Below, one piece after another: positions 46,517 to 55,863 of a stretch of 64,000 bases of DNA. The DNA lies in NCBI GenBank assembly GCA_964423465.1, contig CAYRFK010000003.1, positions 1-64,000 on the forward strand. The letters run 5' to 3'. Source of the DNA: VGWF01 sp964423465. GTDB lineage: Bacteria; Verrucomicrobiota; Kiritimatiellia; PWTM01. The translations under genes and the position numbers were made by a program. How positions within the stretch are numbered: position 1 is the stretch's first letter; each line of letters starts with the position of its first letter. The notes below the pieces were generated by a model, which was not told the DNA's origin, did no database searches, and saw only the letters and a list, made by a program, of their open reading frames with translations.

Positions 46517-48736
46517 ATGCGAACGATGATGTTGATTCTGGCCCTGACCTGCACCGCAGCCCTGTCCGTTACGGCCGCCCCGGCGGCCCGGGAGAAGCGC
46601 CTGCCCGTGCCGACGACGGCGCCGCTCGCGGCGACGACCGAGGCCGAACTGGCCGCGGTGTTGAAATCCGACGCGCAGTTGAAGGACAAGATCGACGCCT
46701 GCCGCGAGATCGGCCGCGTCGGCACCGCCGCGTCCGTGCCGGTGATCGCCGCGCTGCTGGCGAACCCGGAACTCTCGCACATGGCGCGCGTCGCGCTGGA
46801 GATGATTCCGGGGCAGGCTTCCACCGATGCGCTGCTCGCCGCGCTCGGCACCACGACAGGCGCGCTGCGCGTCGGCGTCGCCGGCAGCCTCGGCCAGCGC
46901 CGCGTGCTGGAGGCCGTTCCCGCGCTCTCCGGATTCCTCAAGGACGCCGACCCCGTCCTCGCCGCAACGTCGGCGAAGGCCCTCGGCCGCATCGGCGGTG
47001 CCGATGCCGTGAAGGCGCTGGAAGGCGCCCTCTCCTCCGCCGCGGAGCCGCTACGCGCCGCGATCGGCGAGGGACTGCTCCGCTGCGCCGACTCGGCGGG
47101 CTCCGACCGCGCCGGGCGCGCGATCTTCGACCGCATCCGCGCCGCCCCGGTGTCTCCGACCGTCCGCTGCGCCGCCCTGCGCGGCTCGATTCTCACCCGC
47201 GGCGACGACGGCGTCCCGCTGATCGTCGAGACCCTGCGCGGCACCAACGGCGTCGAGATCACCGTCGCCCTGCGCGCCGCCCACGAACTGCCGGGCTCGG
47301 GCGCGACGAAACAACTGGCCGCCGCCCTGCCCTCGCTCCCCGCCGCCATCCGCCCCTCCATGGTGACCCTCCTCGGCGCCCGCGGGGACGCCGTCGCCGC
47401 CCCCGCCCTCATCGAGGTCGCCAAGGCCACCGGTGACAGCGCCCTGCGCGTCGGCGCCATCGGCGCCTTGGTGATGACCAGCGCCGAGGCCTCCGTCCCT
47501 GTGCTCGCGGGGCTCGCGCTCGACGGTGATACGAACATTGCGGCCGCCGCACGCTCGGCGCTCGGGTCGATCCCGGGACGCAAGGCCGACTCCGCCGTCC
47601 TCGCGCTGCTCGACGACAAGGATGCCGCGGTCCGCGCCGTGGCCGTTGAACTCATCGCCCAGCGCGCGCCCGAAGGCTCCGGCGCCCGCCTGCTCAAGGC
47701 CGCCGCGGATTCCGACGAAAAGGTCCGCGTCGCCAGCCTCCGCGCGCTCAGGGCCTGCGCCACGGTCGAGGACATCCCCGCCCTGCTTGCGCTGCTGTCC
47801 AAGAGCGGCGCCGGCGCCGAGAGCCAGGCCGCCGAGGGCTCGCTGGCCGCCGTCTGCGCCCGCGAAGTCCGCAAGACCCCGGCCCGCGTCACGATCGTCA
47901 AGGCCGTCTACGGCGCTCTTCCCGACGGCAAGTCCGCGGATGTCACCGCCAAGGTGCAGGAGTTGATCAAGGGCGGCACCACGTCGTTCGAACCCGGCAA
48001 CCGCCTCTTCGGCGATCCTGCCGGCGGCTCCGTGAAGAGCTTCTCCGTCACCTACTCCGCCAACGGAATGCAGAGCACCCGCACGGTCCGCGAGAATGAG
48101 ACGATCGCCTTCCCGGCCGTCGCCGCCGACCCGCCCTGCAGCGCGGCGCTGCTCAAGGCGCTGCCGTCCGCGCCCGCACCGGCGAAGATCGCGCTGCTTC
48201 GCGTCCTCGGCTCCACCGGCGGCCCGAAGGCCTTCGAGGCGATCCGCACTGCGTCCGCCGGCGGCGAGGCCGAGGTCCGCGGCGTCGCCATGCGTCTTCT
48301 GTGCGAGTGGCCCACCGCGCTGGCACTGCCGGTCCTGCAGGAGACCGCGAAGACGGCCACGGACGCGACCGTCAAGCTGCTCGCACTGCGCGGCGCAATC
48401 CGGCTGGCTCCGCAGACCGACCAGGCCCCCGCCGCGAAGCTCGCCGCACTGGCGGAGCTCGGCGGTCTGGTGACGCGTGACGACGAGCGGAAGATCATGC
48501 TGGCGGCGCTCGGCGAGATCGCGACGCCCGAGGCCCTCGCGCTGGTCATGAAGGACATCGGCGTCCCGGCGCTGAAGGACGAAGCTGCTGCCGCCGCCGT
48601 GAATATCGGCGAGAGAATCGTGAAGACTCATGCCGCGGCGGTGGCCGAGGCGATGAAGAAGGTCAATTCGGCGACAGACAACAAGCAGATCAAGCGGCGG
48701 GTCGCCACGTTGATCCGCGACACGAAACCCCAGTAA
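46517..48736 (+). CDS. Secreted HEAT-repeat protein
   Basis: A 739-residue exported protein. Signal peptide at about 1-22 (L-T-C-T-A-A-L-S-V-T-A-A). The rest is built of Ala/Leu-rich helical pairs of PBS-lyase-like HEAT repeats (for example A-L-G-R-I-G-G-A-D-A-V-K-A-L, C-R-E-I-G-R-V-G-T). Such scaffolds bind partner proteins. GAGG lies six bases before the ATG at 46517; the long frame upstream overlaps the oxidoreductase. It is in the same unit as the Tat oxidoreductases and the DUF1080 protein, and may organise them. Confidence 0.82.
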   Translation: MRTMMLILALTCTAALSVTAAPAAREKRLPVPTTAPLAATTEAELAAVLKSDAQLKDKIDACREIGRVGTAASVPVIAALLANPELSHMARVALEMIPGQASTDALLAALGTTTGALRVGVAGSLGQRRVLEAVPALSGFLKDADPVLAATSAKALGRIGGADAVKALEGALSSAAEPLRAAIGEGLLRCADSAGSDRAGRAIFDRIRAAPVSPTVRCAALRGSILTRGDDGVPLIVETLRGTNGVEITVALRAAHELPGSGATKQLAAALPSLPAAIRPSMVTLLGARGDAVAAPALIEVAKATGDSALRVGAIGALVMTSAEASVPVLAGLALDGDTNIAAAARSALGSIPGRKADSAVLALLDDKDAAVRAVAVELIAQRAPEGSGARLLKAAADSDEKVRVASLRALRACATVEDIPALLALLSKSGAGAESQAAEGSLAAVCAREVRKTPARVTIVKAVYGALPDGKSADVTAKVQELIKGGTTSFEPGNRLFGDPAGGSVKSFSVTYSANGMQSTRTVRENETIAFPAVAADPPCSAALLKALPSAPAPAKIALLRVLGSTGGPKAFEAIRTASAGGEAEVRGVAMRLLCEWPTALALPVLQETAKTATDATVKLLALRGAIRLAPQTDQAPAAKLAALAELGGLVTRDDERKIMLAALGEIATPEALALVMKDIGVPALKDEAAAAAVNIGERIVKTHAAAVAEAMKKVNSATDNKQIKRRVATLIRDTKPQ

Positions 48737-48754
48737 CGGCAGGAGAAGCGAACG

Positions 48755-49351
48755 ATGAACGCGATGAAATGGACGATCGGTGCCGCCGCGGCGGCGATGA
48801 TGACTGCCGGTGCATGCGCGGCGGACGGCGACGGATGGATCCAGCTCTTCAACGGGAAGGATCTCGGCGGCTGGGCGCAGAAGGGCGACGGCATCTACGG
48901 CGTCGAGGATGGCTGCCTCATGGGCACCCAGACCGACGGCAAGGGCGGCGACCTCTTCACGACCAACACGTGGGACAACTTCGAGCTGCGCTTCACGTAC
49001 AAGATGAAGTGGCCGGGCAACAGCGGCGTCTGGTTCCGGGACAAGTACCAGTTCGATATCCTCAAGTATCTCAAGCCCGTCGCCTTCAGCGGCACGCTGT
49101 ACTGCCCGGGCAAGATGTTCATCGCAACGAACATCGTCGAAAGCATCGAGAAGAAGGACGACTGGAACGAGGGCCGCGTTGTTGCCGACGGCGACCACCT
49201 GCAGATGTGGCTCAACGGCACGCAGGTGGCCGATGTCCGCGACGCAACGCTGGCCTCAGGCCGCATCGGCGTCCAGGTGCATGGCGGCGAAGGCGCCAAG
49301 GGCATGAAGATCCTCATCCGCAAGATCGAACTCCGCCCGGTGGCGAAGTAG
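48755..49351 (+). CDS. DUF1080 secreted protein (3-keto-glycoside hydrolase-like)
   Basis: A 198-residue exported protein. Signal peptide at about 1-22 ending A-C-A-A. The DUF1080 fold is seen in W-I-Q-L-F-N-G-K-D-L and F-E-L-R-F-T-Y-K. Members are concanavalin-like sandwich proteins, and some hydrolyse 3-keto sugars made by Gfo/Idh-type oxidoreductases. Adjacency to the two oxidoreductases fits that route. AGGAG lies nine bases before the ATG. A terminator follows the gene. Confidence 0.87.
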   Translation: MNAMKWTIGAAAAAMMTAGACAADGDGWIQLFNGKDLGGWAQKGDGIYGVEDGCLMGTQTDGKGGDLFTTNTWDNFELRFTYKMKWPGNSGVWFRDKYQFDILKYLKPVAFSGTLYCPGKMFIATNIVESIEKKDDWNEGRVVADGDHLQMWLNGTQVADVRDATLASGRIGVQVHGGEGAKGMKILIRKIELRPVAK

Positions 49352-49396
49352 GCGGCGGCGGATCCCGGAATTTGGGAGACGGAGAACCGGAGGGGG

Positions 49397-49433
49397 CGGG
49401 GCGCCGCGCGCAAGCCGGCGCCCCGTCCGTTTT
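49397..49433 (+). terminator. Rho-independent terminator after the DUF1080 gene
   Basis: Perfect 10-base arms CGGGGCGCCG (49397-49406) and CGGCGCCCCG (49416-49425) with a nine-base loop, followed by TCCGTTTT. It is 45 bases after the stop. Confidence 0.75.
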
Positions 49434-49466
49434 CCGCGCGATCCCGCTGCGATCCACCCGCAGGTT

Positions 49467-49511
49467 TCCAAGCCTTGGAAGCTTCGTTGCACGGGGCTTC
49501 CAAGGCTTGGA
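49467..49511. repeat. Paired TTCCAAG-CTTGGAA palindromes forming an inverted repeat
   Basis: Sixteen-base perfect arms at 49467-49482 and 49496-49511 with a 13-base loop. Each arm contains its own near-palindrome around CCAAGCCTTGG or CCAAGGCTTGG. It lies between convergent genes and could act as a bidirectional stop or a REP-like element. Confidence 0.7.
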
Positions 49512-49524
49512 CGTCCGGCCCCGG

Positions 49525-52500
49525 TCACGGCGCGAGGGTCAGGAAGCGCACGGCGCGGCGGCCGGAGGCGAGTTCGCGAACGCGGATCTCCCACGCGCCG
49601 GGCAGGTCGTTGGCGGCGAAGTCGAGCTGCAGGTCGAGCACGCCGTCCTTCGCGCCGTACCAGCCGGTCCGCTCCGCCACGCGTCCGTCGGGATCGCGAA
49701 TGTCGACCCGCAGCGGGATCACGGCGTCGAGCGGCTTGCCATCAGAATCGACCACCGCGATGCGGACCTCCGCGGCCGCGCCGCGCTTCGCGTCGCGCGC
49801 ACCCTCGATCCTCACCGCTGCGATCGGACGGTCCGTCACCATGAAGACCCGGCCCTCGCCGGGACCGAAGAGGAGAAGGAAGTCGATGGTATCCGCTGCG
49901 TTCGTGTTCGCCGCCACCGCCGCGCCGTCGAGGAGGTCGTAGACGAATCCGCGCGGTCTTCGGAGAGTCACCGCGGCCAGGCTCGGCCGGCCGGCTTCCA
50001 TCACCAGACCGTGCTGCCCGACGTACGTGCCGTATTCGCGGCTGTCGTTGACGGCGAAGATGTAGTCGGTCGAGCCAAACCGCCGCAGGCGCGGGATGAC
50101 CATCCGCCGGCAGGTCGTGACGGCCGGACGGTACCGGTCGCCAAGATCCCGCTGGAGCTTGTACGCGAGGTCGACCAGCGCTCGCTGGTCCTCCTTCGCC
50201 TTCCCGGTGCGAGCGCAGCTCGGCACGACCACGTCCGCCTTGATCGCCGGCGCGAGGCGCTCGTCGGCGACGATGACGCCGCCTTTCTTCTGAAACGCGA
50301 GGATCCGCGCCGCGACGGACTCGGTCAGGACATCGCAGTCGAAGAGGCACAGCACCTTGAACCGGTCGAGGCCGTCACGGACCACGGTCTCGTCGTAGAC
50401 GATCTCGGGCTGGAGGTGGGCGTACTGCAGCACGTGCCACGCGTCGGCGCCCCAGCCCTTGCCCCAGCCGTAGCTGCCGCGGCCGGCGAGCATCTGCGAG
50501 GCGAAGCTCTCGAGGAATGCGACGTCGGCCGGCGCGTCGGGCACCTGCAGCAGCGTCGGACCGAGCGGCTCGACGACCTCCTTCACCATCCGCCGCAATT
50601 CGTGTCGCGTCTCGGGATGCGTGAAGCGGTAGCTCCCGCCGCCTTCGCAGGGAACGAGCGACTGCCAGCCGTGATACATGACGCCCTGGACGTGCCGCGC
50701 AAGCTCCGTCCAGAGCGCCTCGCGCAGGTGCATCGGCGAGATGGTCAGAAACGCGGCGTCGGGGTCGGTGTCCTCCCACGCGGTCAGCGCGGCGGCGCGC
50801 GCGGTGTCGGCGGCGCGCGCAGGCGCGGTCTGCGAGCGGTACCAGATGACCTGCGTCATCTTCATCACGCGCTGCGGCGGGTTCGCGCCGCGCGCCATCG
50901 CGAAAAGTTCGTCCGTGGCCAGGCCGATGCGGATCGGGTCGGGATAGGAGTAGGTCCACTGGGAGAGCACGTCGACCGCGCCGCCGCTGCCCCAGGTGCT
51001 CGCGACGCGCACGGCGGGGTCGTGGAAGGTCCAGAAGTCCGGCCGCACGCCGCCGGCCTTGAACCCCTCGACCATCGCCGAGTTGAGCCCGTTCCAGCCG
51101 TCGCCCTCCTTCCAGTACCAGCGCAGGTACATCAGCAGCGGGTGGTCGTCGGGCACGATGCGGTTCGTCGGGAAGCCTTCGATCGAGTCCCACTTCCTCC
51201 CGCCCTTGCCGACGCCTTCGGGGATGTCCGCCCCGGTCGCGGCGCGGCAGGCGGTGCGATCGTGCTCGTGGAAGCAGGGCGCCGCGCCGTCGCGGACCTC
51301 CGTGTGGAGCAGCGCGCCGTGGAAGGCCGGGAAGGCGCCGTAGGCGCGGGCAACGGACTCGCCTACATTGCGGCAATAGTCGCGGAGGCCGGGCGCGAGC
51401 GCGCAGGTGTTCGGACGGTTCGTCTGCGGAACGCCCTTCGCGTTGACGCGCACCGCAGCCGCGTCGTTTTTCAGGTCCGCGCCGGGCGCGAGTGTTCCGA
51501 GGATGCCGAAATCCTGCGCGAGCGCCTCGTTCAGCATGCGTTTCGTCAGGGCGACGCGGTCCTCCGACCCCGGCGGCACGACGGCGCCGGCCTTGCGAAT
51601 CGCGCCGCAGTCGGCGCCGAGCCCGAGACAGTGTGTGAAGCCGAGATCCTTCAGGCGCGGAAGCTCCTTCAGTACGTTGTCCGGCGAGTAGACACCCCAC
51701 ATGACCACCGGCATCCGGAGGGGCGGGGGGCGGGGGACGAGGGAGATGTCGAAGGATTCGGTGCTGGTCCAGGGCGGGTCGCCCGGGAGGCGCATGGTGG
51801 CGCGGACGCGGTAGGTCCCGGGCCGCAGGGTGGTGTCGAAGACGGCGGCAGCAGCAGCGGCCGCGCCGGGCGCGATCGCGGCCAGCGAGAGGTTGGTCTC
51901 CCCCGCCCCATCGACCGCGACCGCAAGCGTCGCGCCCTCAACGGCCACCGGCTGCAGGTTCGTCACGGCGAAGCGGAGCGCAACGGCCGGCTCCATGCGA
52001 ACGAAGGCGGTGCGGTCGGAGACGAGCGCCACCGCGGCGCGGCGGAACTCGCGGACGCCGGAGCCGATGCGGACCTCGTCGATGAGTCCCGGGAACGCGT
52101 GGTAGTAGCTGCCCGTGCGGTCGCCCAAAGTGACGCCGAGCTTCCCGCGCGCCACCGGTCCCCGGCCCGCATGGTCCGCACCCCCGAGCGCGGTGCCGTT
52201 GAGGAAGAAGCGACCGCGCCCCTCGCCGTCATAGGTGAAGGCGACATGTGCCCAGGCTCCGGGTGCGAACGATGCGGCGTCCGAGATGAAGCCCTCCGAA
52301 TCCCCGCCGAAACCCAGCCGTGCGTGCAGGGCCCGGCGGCCGCCCTTGTCCGGCGCGCCGATCGTGAACTGATAGCCGGTGTCCCCTGCGTACTTCTTAT
52401 CGACCAGGAACGCCTCGCCCGCGTTCATGAACGCCGCGGACGGACACAGCCAAGCCTCGATCGTGAAGGCGCCGGAGGGTGACAGGGCGGGGTGGTCCGG

Positions 52501-52797
52501 CGCAACGGCTGCGTGCTTGCGCTCCAGCTCCTGGGCTCCAGCCAGCGGCTCCAGCGCGCCGCCGAAGCGCCCGTTCGTGACGGACGACGCACCCTGGAGC
52601 CGGAGATGAACCGCATTCGGCCCGGTATCGTTTGTCGCCGCACCGGCCTCGAAACGCCAGAGTGCGATCACGTGGCGACCGGTGGCGTCGGCACCGGCGT
52701 AGGGCGCCTGCCAGGGCTCGCTGACCGCCGCGGCACGGATCGAAAGGACGAGGGCCACACCGAGGGCGGGGAAATGAAACGACGGGTTCGCGTTCAT
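49525..52797 (-). CDS. Secreted LamG and glycosidase-like multi-domain protein
   Basis: A 1090-residue exported protein. The start at 52797 gives a signal peptide (about 1-25). A LamG/concanavalin sandwich follows (about 30-215; F-T-I-E-A-W-L-C-P, A-H-V-A-F-T-Y-D-G). A linker leads to a TIM-barrel-like region with W-G-V-Y-S-P-D-N and a later GATase1-like or beta-galactosidase trimerisation-like segment (G-G-V-I-V-A-D). The overall plan fits GH42-like or related large glycosidases; the substrate is unknown. It converges with the DUF1080 gene. Confidence 0.72.
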   Translation of the reverse strand: MNANPSFHFPALGVALVLSIRAAAVSEPWQAPYAGADATGRHVIALWRFEAGAATNDTGPNAVHLRLQGASSVTNGRFGGALEPLAGAQELERKHAAVAPDHPALSPSGAFTIEAWLCPSAAFMNAGEAFLVDKKYAGDTGYQFTIGAPDKGGRRALHARLGFGGDSEGFISDAASFAPGAWAHVAFTYDGEGRGRFFLNGTALGGADHAGRGPVARGKLGVTLGDRTGSYYHAFPGLIDEVRIGSGVREFRRAAVALVSDRTAFVRMEPAVALRFAVTNLQPVAVEGATLAVAVDGAGETNLSLAAIAPGAAAAAAAVFDTTLRPGTYRVRATMRLPGDPPWTSTESFDISLVPRPPPLRMPVVMWGVYSPDNVLKELPRLKDLGFTHCLGLGADCGAIRKAGAVVPPGSEDRVALTKRMLNEALAQDFGILGTLAPGADLKNDAAAVRVNAKGVPQTNRPNTCALAPGLRDYCRNVGESVARAYGAFPAFHGALLHTEVRDGAAPCFHEHDRTACRAATGADIPEGVGKGGRKWDSIEGFPTNRIVPDDHPLLMYLRWYWKEGDGWNGLNSAMVEGFKAGGVRPDFWTFHDPAVRVASTWGSGGAVDVLSQWTYSYPDPIRIGLATDELFAMARGANPPQRVMKMTQVIWYRSQTAPARAADTARAAALTAWEDTDPDAAFLTISPMHLREALWTELARHVQGVMYHGWQSLVPCEGGGSYRFTHPETRHELRRMVKEVVEPLGPTLLQVPDAPADVAFLESFASQMLAGRGSYGWGKGWGADAWHVLQYAHLQPEIVYDETVVRDGLDRFKVLCLFDCDVLTESVAARILAFQKKGGVIVADERLAPAIKADVVVPSCARTGKAKEDQRALVDLAYKLQRDLGDRYRPAVTTCRRMVIPRLRRFGSTDYIFAVNDSREYGTYVGQHGLVMEAGRPSLAAVTLRRPRGFVYDLLDGAAVAANTNAADTIDFLLLFGPGEGRVFMVTDRPIAAVRIEGARDAKRGAAAEVRIAVVDSDGKPLDAVIPLRVDIRDPDGRVAERTGWYGAKDGVLDLQLDFAANDLPGAWEIRVRELASGRRAVRFLTLAP

Positions 52798-52854
52798 GCG
52801 CGCGAGCATAGCGGCCGGGTGCCCGCCGGGCCAGCCGGGAATCCCGCTGGAAAC

Positions 52855-52892
52855 GCAACATCCGGGCGTACGATTGTACGCCCGGATGTTGC
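52855..52892. terminator. Perfect 17-base hairpin between two minus-strand genes
   Basis: Arms GCAACATCCGGGCGTAC (52855-52871) and GTACGCCCGGATGTTGC (52876-52892) with loop GATT. It follows the lipoprotein stop at 52909 and precedes the glycosidase start at 52797. The T-run after it is weak. Confidence 0.65.
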
Positions 52893-52908
52893 ACCCGCGG
52901 AAGGCGGA

Positions 52909-53472
52909 TCAGTCGTAACGCTGCTGCGGGTTCGGGATGATCATATGCGTCCGGGTCCCGTCCTCGTGCGTATAGGCGATGGTGATGTTCTGCGGATAGA
53001 GCCCGATGTTCTTCGAGCCGTAGTAGCGCGGCCGGCCGTCGTCCTCGTTCGGATAGGCGCGGGTCAGCGCGTCGAAGTGCGATCCGTCCGATGCGTAGAT
53101 CTGCGCGCCGTTGACGCTGTACCCCCACGAGGTGGGCAGCACGACCTTTGAGCTTTTCCGGCTGTTGTCGGGGTTGTAGACGAAATTTCCACCGCCGTCG
53201 CGGTTCGCAATCTGCCGGCTGCCGGAGGGGTTGAAGCCGGCCACATTGCCCGAGGGGGCCGTGGAGCTGCCGCCGGTCGACGCCTCCCCTTCATCCTCTT
53301 CTTCCGCAGCCGCAGCAGCCACGACGGGCGTCTCGGTCGCCACCGGAGCCGCCTTGGTGGTTGTGTCTTCGCCGTTCCCGCTGCCGCCAAGATCCACCTC
53401 ACAGCCCTGCCAGAGCGCAGCGGCGAACACGAGCGCCATGGCCCCGATTCCCTGCAACATCCAACGAGTCAT
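52909..53472 (-). CDS. Lipoprotein with a variable middle region
   Basis: A 187-residue predicted lipoprotein. The signal peptide runs to Cys24 (A-A-A-L-W-Q-G-C). The middle is Thr/Ala/Glu/Ser-rich (about 30-75), the typical linker of surface lipoproteins. The C-terminal part has Y-Y-G-S-K-N-I-G-L-Y-P-Q and ends N-P-Q-Q-R-Y-D. No family is known. I chose the ATG at 53472; the longer frame starts in a region with no signal peptide. Confidence 0.65.
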   Translation of the reverse strand: MTRWMLQGIGAMALVFAAALWQGCEVDLGGSGNGEDTTTKAAPVATETPVVAAAAAEEEDEGEASTGGSSTAPSGNVAGFNPSGSRQIANRDGGGNFVYNPDNSRKSSKVVLPTSWGYSVNGAQIYASDGSHFDALTRAYPNEDDGRPRYYGSKNIGLYPQNITIAYTHEDGTRTHMIIPNPQQRYD

Positions 53473-53643
53473 GATGGTCACCTGTTCTTTCCTGCCAACT
53501 TTCACGGATGTCCTGGCCGGTACTGCGGCCCCGGCTGCCCCCGTGTACGCCCCGGGGGTGTGCTTCCCTATTCCATCCCGCATATCGTTGCAAGCAAAAC
53601 GCGAAGATTTTTTCTCCCGTAGTTGGCTCCGTGGCGAGAGGCA

Positions 53644-54825
53644 CTACAGGTTGGGGAGGACGGCCGGGAGTCCCAGTTCTTCGATCGTGAAGCGCGTGCT
53701 TCGGATGTAGGGCGAATGGCCCGCGTCCCACGTTCCGTAGGTCGTGACGACGACGGTGCCGTCGGGGAGGACCTCGACGCCGGGGTAGGTGGTGTCCCAG
53801 CCCTTCTTGTTATCGAGCAGCCGCACGTAGTACTGGCCCGGCGTGCCCTTCACGAGATCGTCCCACATGCCGACCCACGCCACGCAGTCGCCCTCGAACG
53901 GGCTGCCGATGCCGGCCTTGTCGACGTCCTCGTTCGCGCCGAACGATTTTCCCTTCGCCGCGGGCGTGAAGGCACGGAAGACGCAGACGATGCGGCCGTC
54001 GGGGGTGAACTTGAGCGTGTGGCGGTCTCCGCTGCGCGACATCGGCATCTCGACCGGCTTCGACCACGTTGCGCCCTCGTCGTCGGAAAAGATGATGTGG
54101 CTGCCCTTGATGCGCTGGTTCTCGCGGAGAAGGACCGCGATGCGTTTCCCGTCGGGCGAGCGCAGGGTGCCGGGCTCGCAGAGGTAGATGTCGGTCCCGT
54201 TCCAGATGCCCGACGGCTTCGACCACGTCAGCCCGCCGTCGTCGGAGAACGCCGTGTAGAGGGTGAATCCGGCGCCCTTGACCGGCTTCTCCGTGAAGAA
54301 GCGGCCGTCGTCGTGAAACATCGCGAGGTAGCGACCGGGCGTCTTCAGCGCCTCGACCGAGCCCATGACTACGATGCCGCCCCAGTCGCCGGCCGGCTGT
54401 AGTTCGGTCCACGTCGCGCCGTCGTCCGTGCTCGACGCAAGGCGCGCCGGGTACAGGCCGGACCACAGGATGAGCCGCCTGGTCCCCTTCGCGTCGACGA
54501 CGCGATGGATCGTCGGCACCTCGCGGCTGGTCGCCCACGACGCCGGAACCGGCAGACGCTCGCTCCACGTGCGGCCGCCGTCGGCGCTGCGCTTCATCAC
54601 GATCGCGCCCTTGCCGTGGCCCTTGGGGTAGACGGCGATCATCGTCTTCCCGTCCTCCAGAAGCACCGTCGTCACGTGACCGAGATACTTGCCCTCTTCG
54701 CGGTCGACGACGACCTGCCGGTCCATGTCGCCCGCCAGGTCGACCGTCTTCAGGCCCAGATCCAACGGCGCCGACCGCGCGCCCACCGCCGCCATCGCCG
54801 CCGCCAGCATCATCATCGCCCGCAT
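53644..54825 (-). CDS. Sialidase / BNR-repeat exo-hydrolase
   Basis: A 393-residue exported enzyme. Signal peptide at about 1-19 (M-L-A-A-A-M-A-A-V-G-A-R-S-A). Four Asp-box motifs are present (S-A-D-G-G-R-T-W, S-T-D-D-G-A-T-W, S-D-D-G-G-L-T-W, S-D-D-E-G-A-T-W), the mark of the six-bladed sialidase fold, and an early D-R-Q-V-V-V-D fits the arginine region. GGAGG lies seven bases before the ATG. Its place after nanA, the epimerase and the symporter supports sialic-acid release. It is 114 bases downstream of nanA on the same strand. Confidence 0.88.
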   Translation of the reverse strand: MRAMMMLAAAMAAVGARSAPLDLGLKTVDLAGDMDRQVVVDREEGKYLGHVTTVLLEDGKTMIAVYPKGHGKGAIVMKRSADGGRTWSERLPVPASWATSREVPTIHRVVDAKGTRRLILWSGLYPARLASSTDDGATWTELQPAGDWGGIVVMGSVEALKTPGRYLAMFHDDGRFFTEKPVKGAGFTLYTAFSDDGGLTWSKPSGIWNGTDIYLCEPGTLRSPDGKRIAVLLRENQRIKGSHIIFSDDEGATWSKPVEMPMSRSGDRHTLKFTPDGRIVCVFRAFTPAAKGKSFGANEDVDKAGIGSPFEGDCVAWVGMWDDLVKGTPGQYYVRLLDNKKGWDTTYPGVEVLPDGTVVVTTYGTWDAGHSPYIRSTRFTIEELGLPAVLPNL

Positions 54826-54939
54826 GCTGCATCCTCCGTTCCGCGGCCGGGACCACCGGTCCCGACTACAGCAGCCACACAATCCGGCCCCTCGCGCTCT
54901 TTGCGCCGTCCTGTTCCGTCTTCCGTTTTCCGTTTTCCG

Positions 54940-55863
54940 TCAATTGCCCTTGATCCACTCGAAGAACCCCATCGCGTCGAGGTCCTTCCGGAGCTGCCGC
55001 CGCTGGGCGGGCGTCGGGTTGCCGTTCGGGGCGCGGGCGGGGCCGACATTGACGCCGAGCATGCCCATCAGCGCCTTGGCGGCGCCCATGTAGCCCAGCG
55101 CCGCCAGCGTGCGGACCAGCCGCACGGACTTCCACTGCTCCTCGCGCGCTGCCGCAAGATCGCCGGCCTCGAACGCGCGGATCAGCCGCTGGTAGACCGG
55201 CGCCGCGAAGTTGTAGGTGCTGCCCACCGCGCCGCGCGCGCCCAGCGCAAGGCCGGCCAGCAGGTGCTCGTCGCAGCCGAAGAGAATGTCCCAACGGCCG
55301 CCATCCGCCCGCAGGCACTCCTGCATCTGCATCAGGTCCGAGCAGGTGTACTTGATCCCCGCCAGCGTCGGGAGCCGGCGTCGCGCTTCGGCCAGGAAGG
55401 CGGGCACGGACAGGTTCACGCCGGTCATCGACGGGATGTCGTAGTAGTAGAACGGCGTCCGCGGCGCGGCGCGCACGACCGGCTCGAAGCACTCGACGAG
55501 GCGCGCGACGTTGCCGGGCTTGAAGTACGACGGCGCAAGCGCCGAGATCGCGGCCGCGCCGAGCCGTTCCGCCTGCGCCGCGAGCATCGCCGCATCCGCC
55601 ATGCAGTTGTGCCCGACGTGCACGATCAGCGGCATCGCGCCGCCCTTCAGCACGGCGGCCCAGCGCTCCGCCAGCGCCAGGCGCTCGGGGACGGTCAGCG
55701 AGTGGCTTTCGCCCGTCGACCCGCCGACGAACACACCCGCCATGCCGTTCTGCACCAGATGCTCCGCCTGCCGCTCGACGGCCTTCAGGTTCAGCGCCCC
55801 ATCCGTCGTGAACGGCGTGTGTGCCGCCGCAACCAGCCCCGTGAACGAGATCTTCTTCTTCAT
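54940..55863 (-). CDS. nanA: N-acetylneuraminate lyase
   Basis: A 307-residue aldolase of the DapA/NanA family that splits sialic acid into N-acetylmannosamine and pyruvate. It shows G-G-S-T-G-E (47-52), the catalytic Tyr141 in Y-D-I-P and the Schiff-base Lys171 in G-I-K-Y-T. Its ATG overlaps the epimerase stop (ATGA). A dihydrodipicolinate synthase role is possible from fold alone, but the neighbours make NanA more likely. Confidence 0.87.
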   Translation of the reverse strand: MKKKISFTGLVAAAHTPFTTDGALNLKAVERQAEHLVQNGMAGVFVGGSTGESHSLTVPERLALAERWAAVLKGGAMPLIVHVGHNCMADAAMLAAQAERLGAAAISALAPSYFKPGNVARLVECFEPVVRAAPRTPFYYYDIPSMTGVNLSVPAFLAEARRRLPTLAGIKYTCSDLMQMQECLRADGGRWDILFGCDEHLLAGLALGARGAVGSTYNFAAPVYQRLIRAFEAGDLAAAREEQWKSVRLVRTLAALGYMGAAKALMGMLGVNVGPARAPNGNPTPAQRRQLRKDLDAMGFFEWIKGN

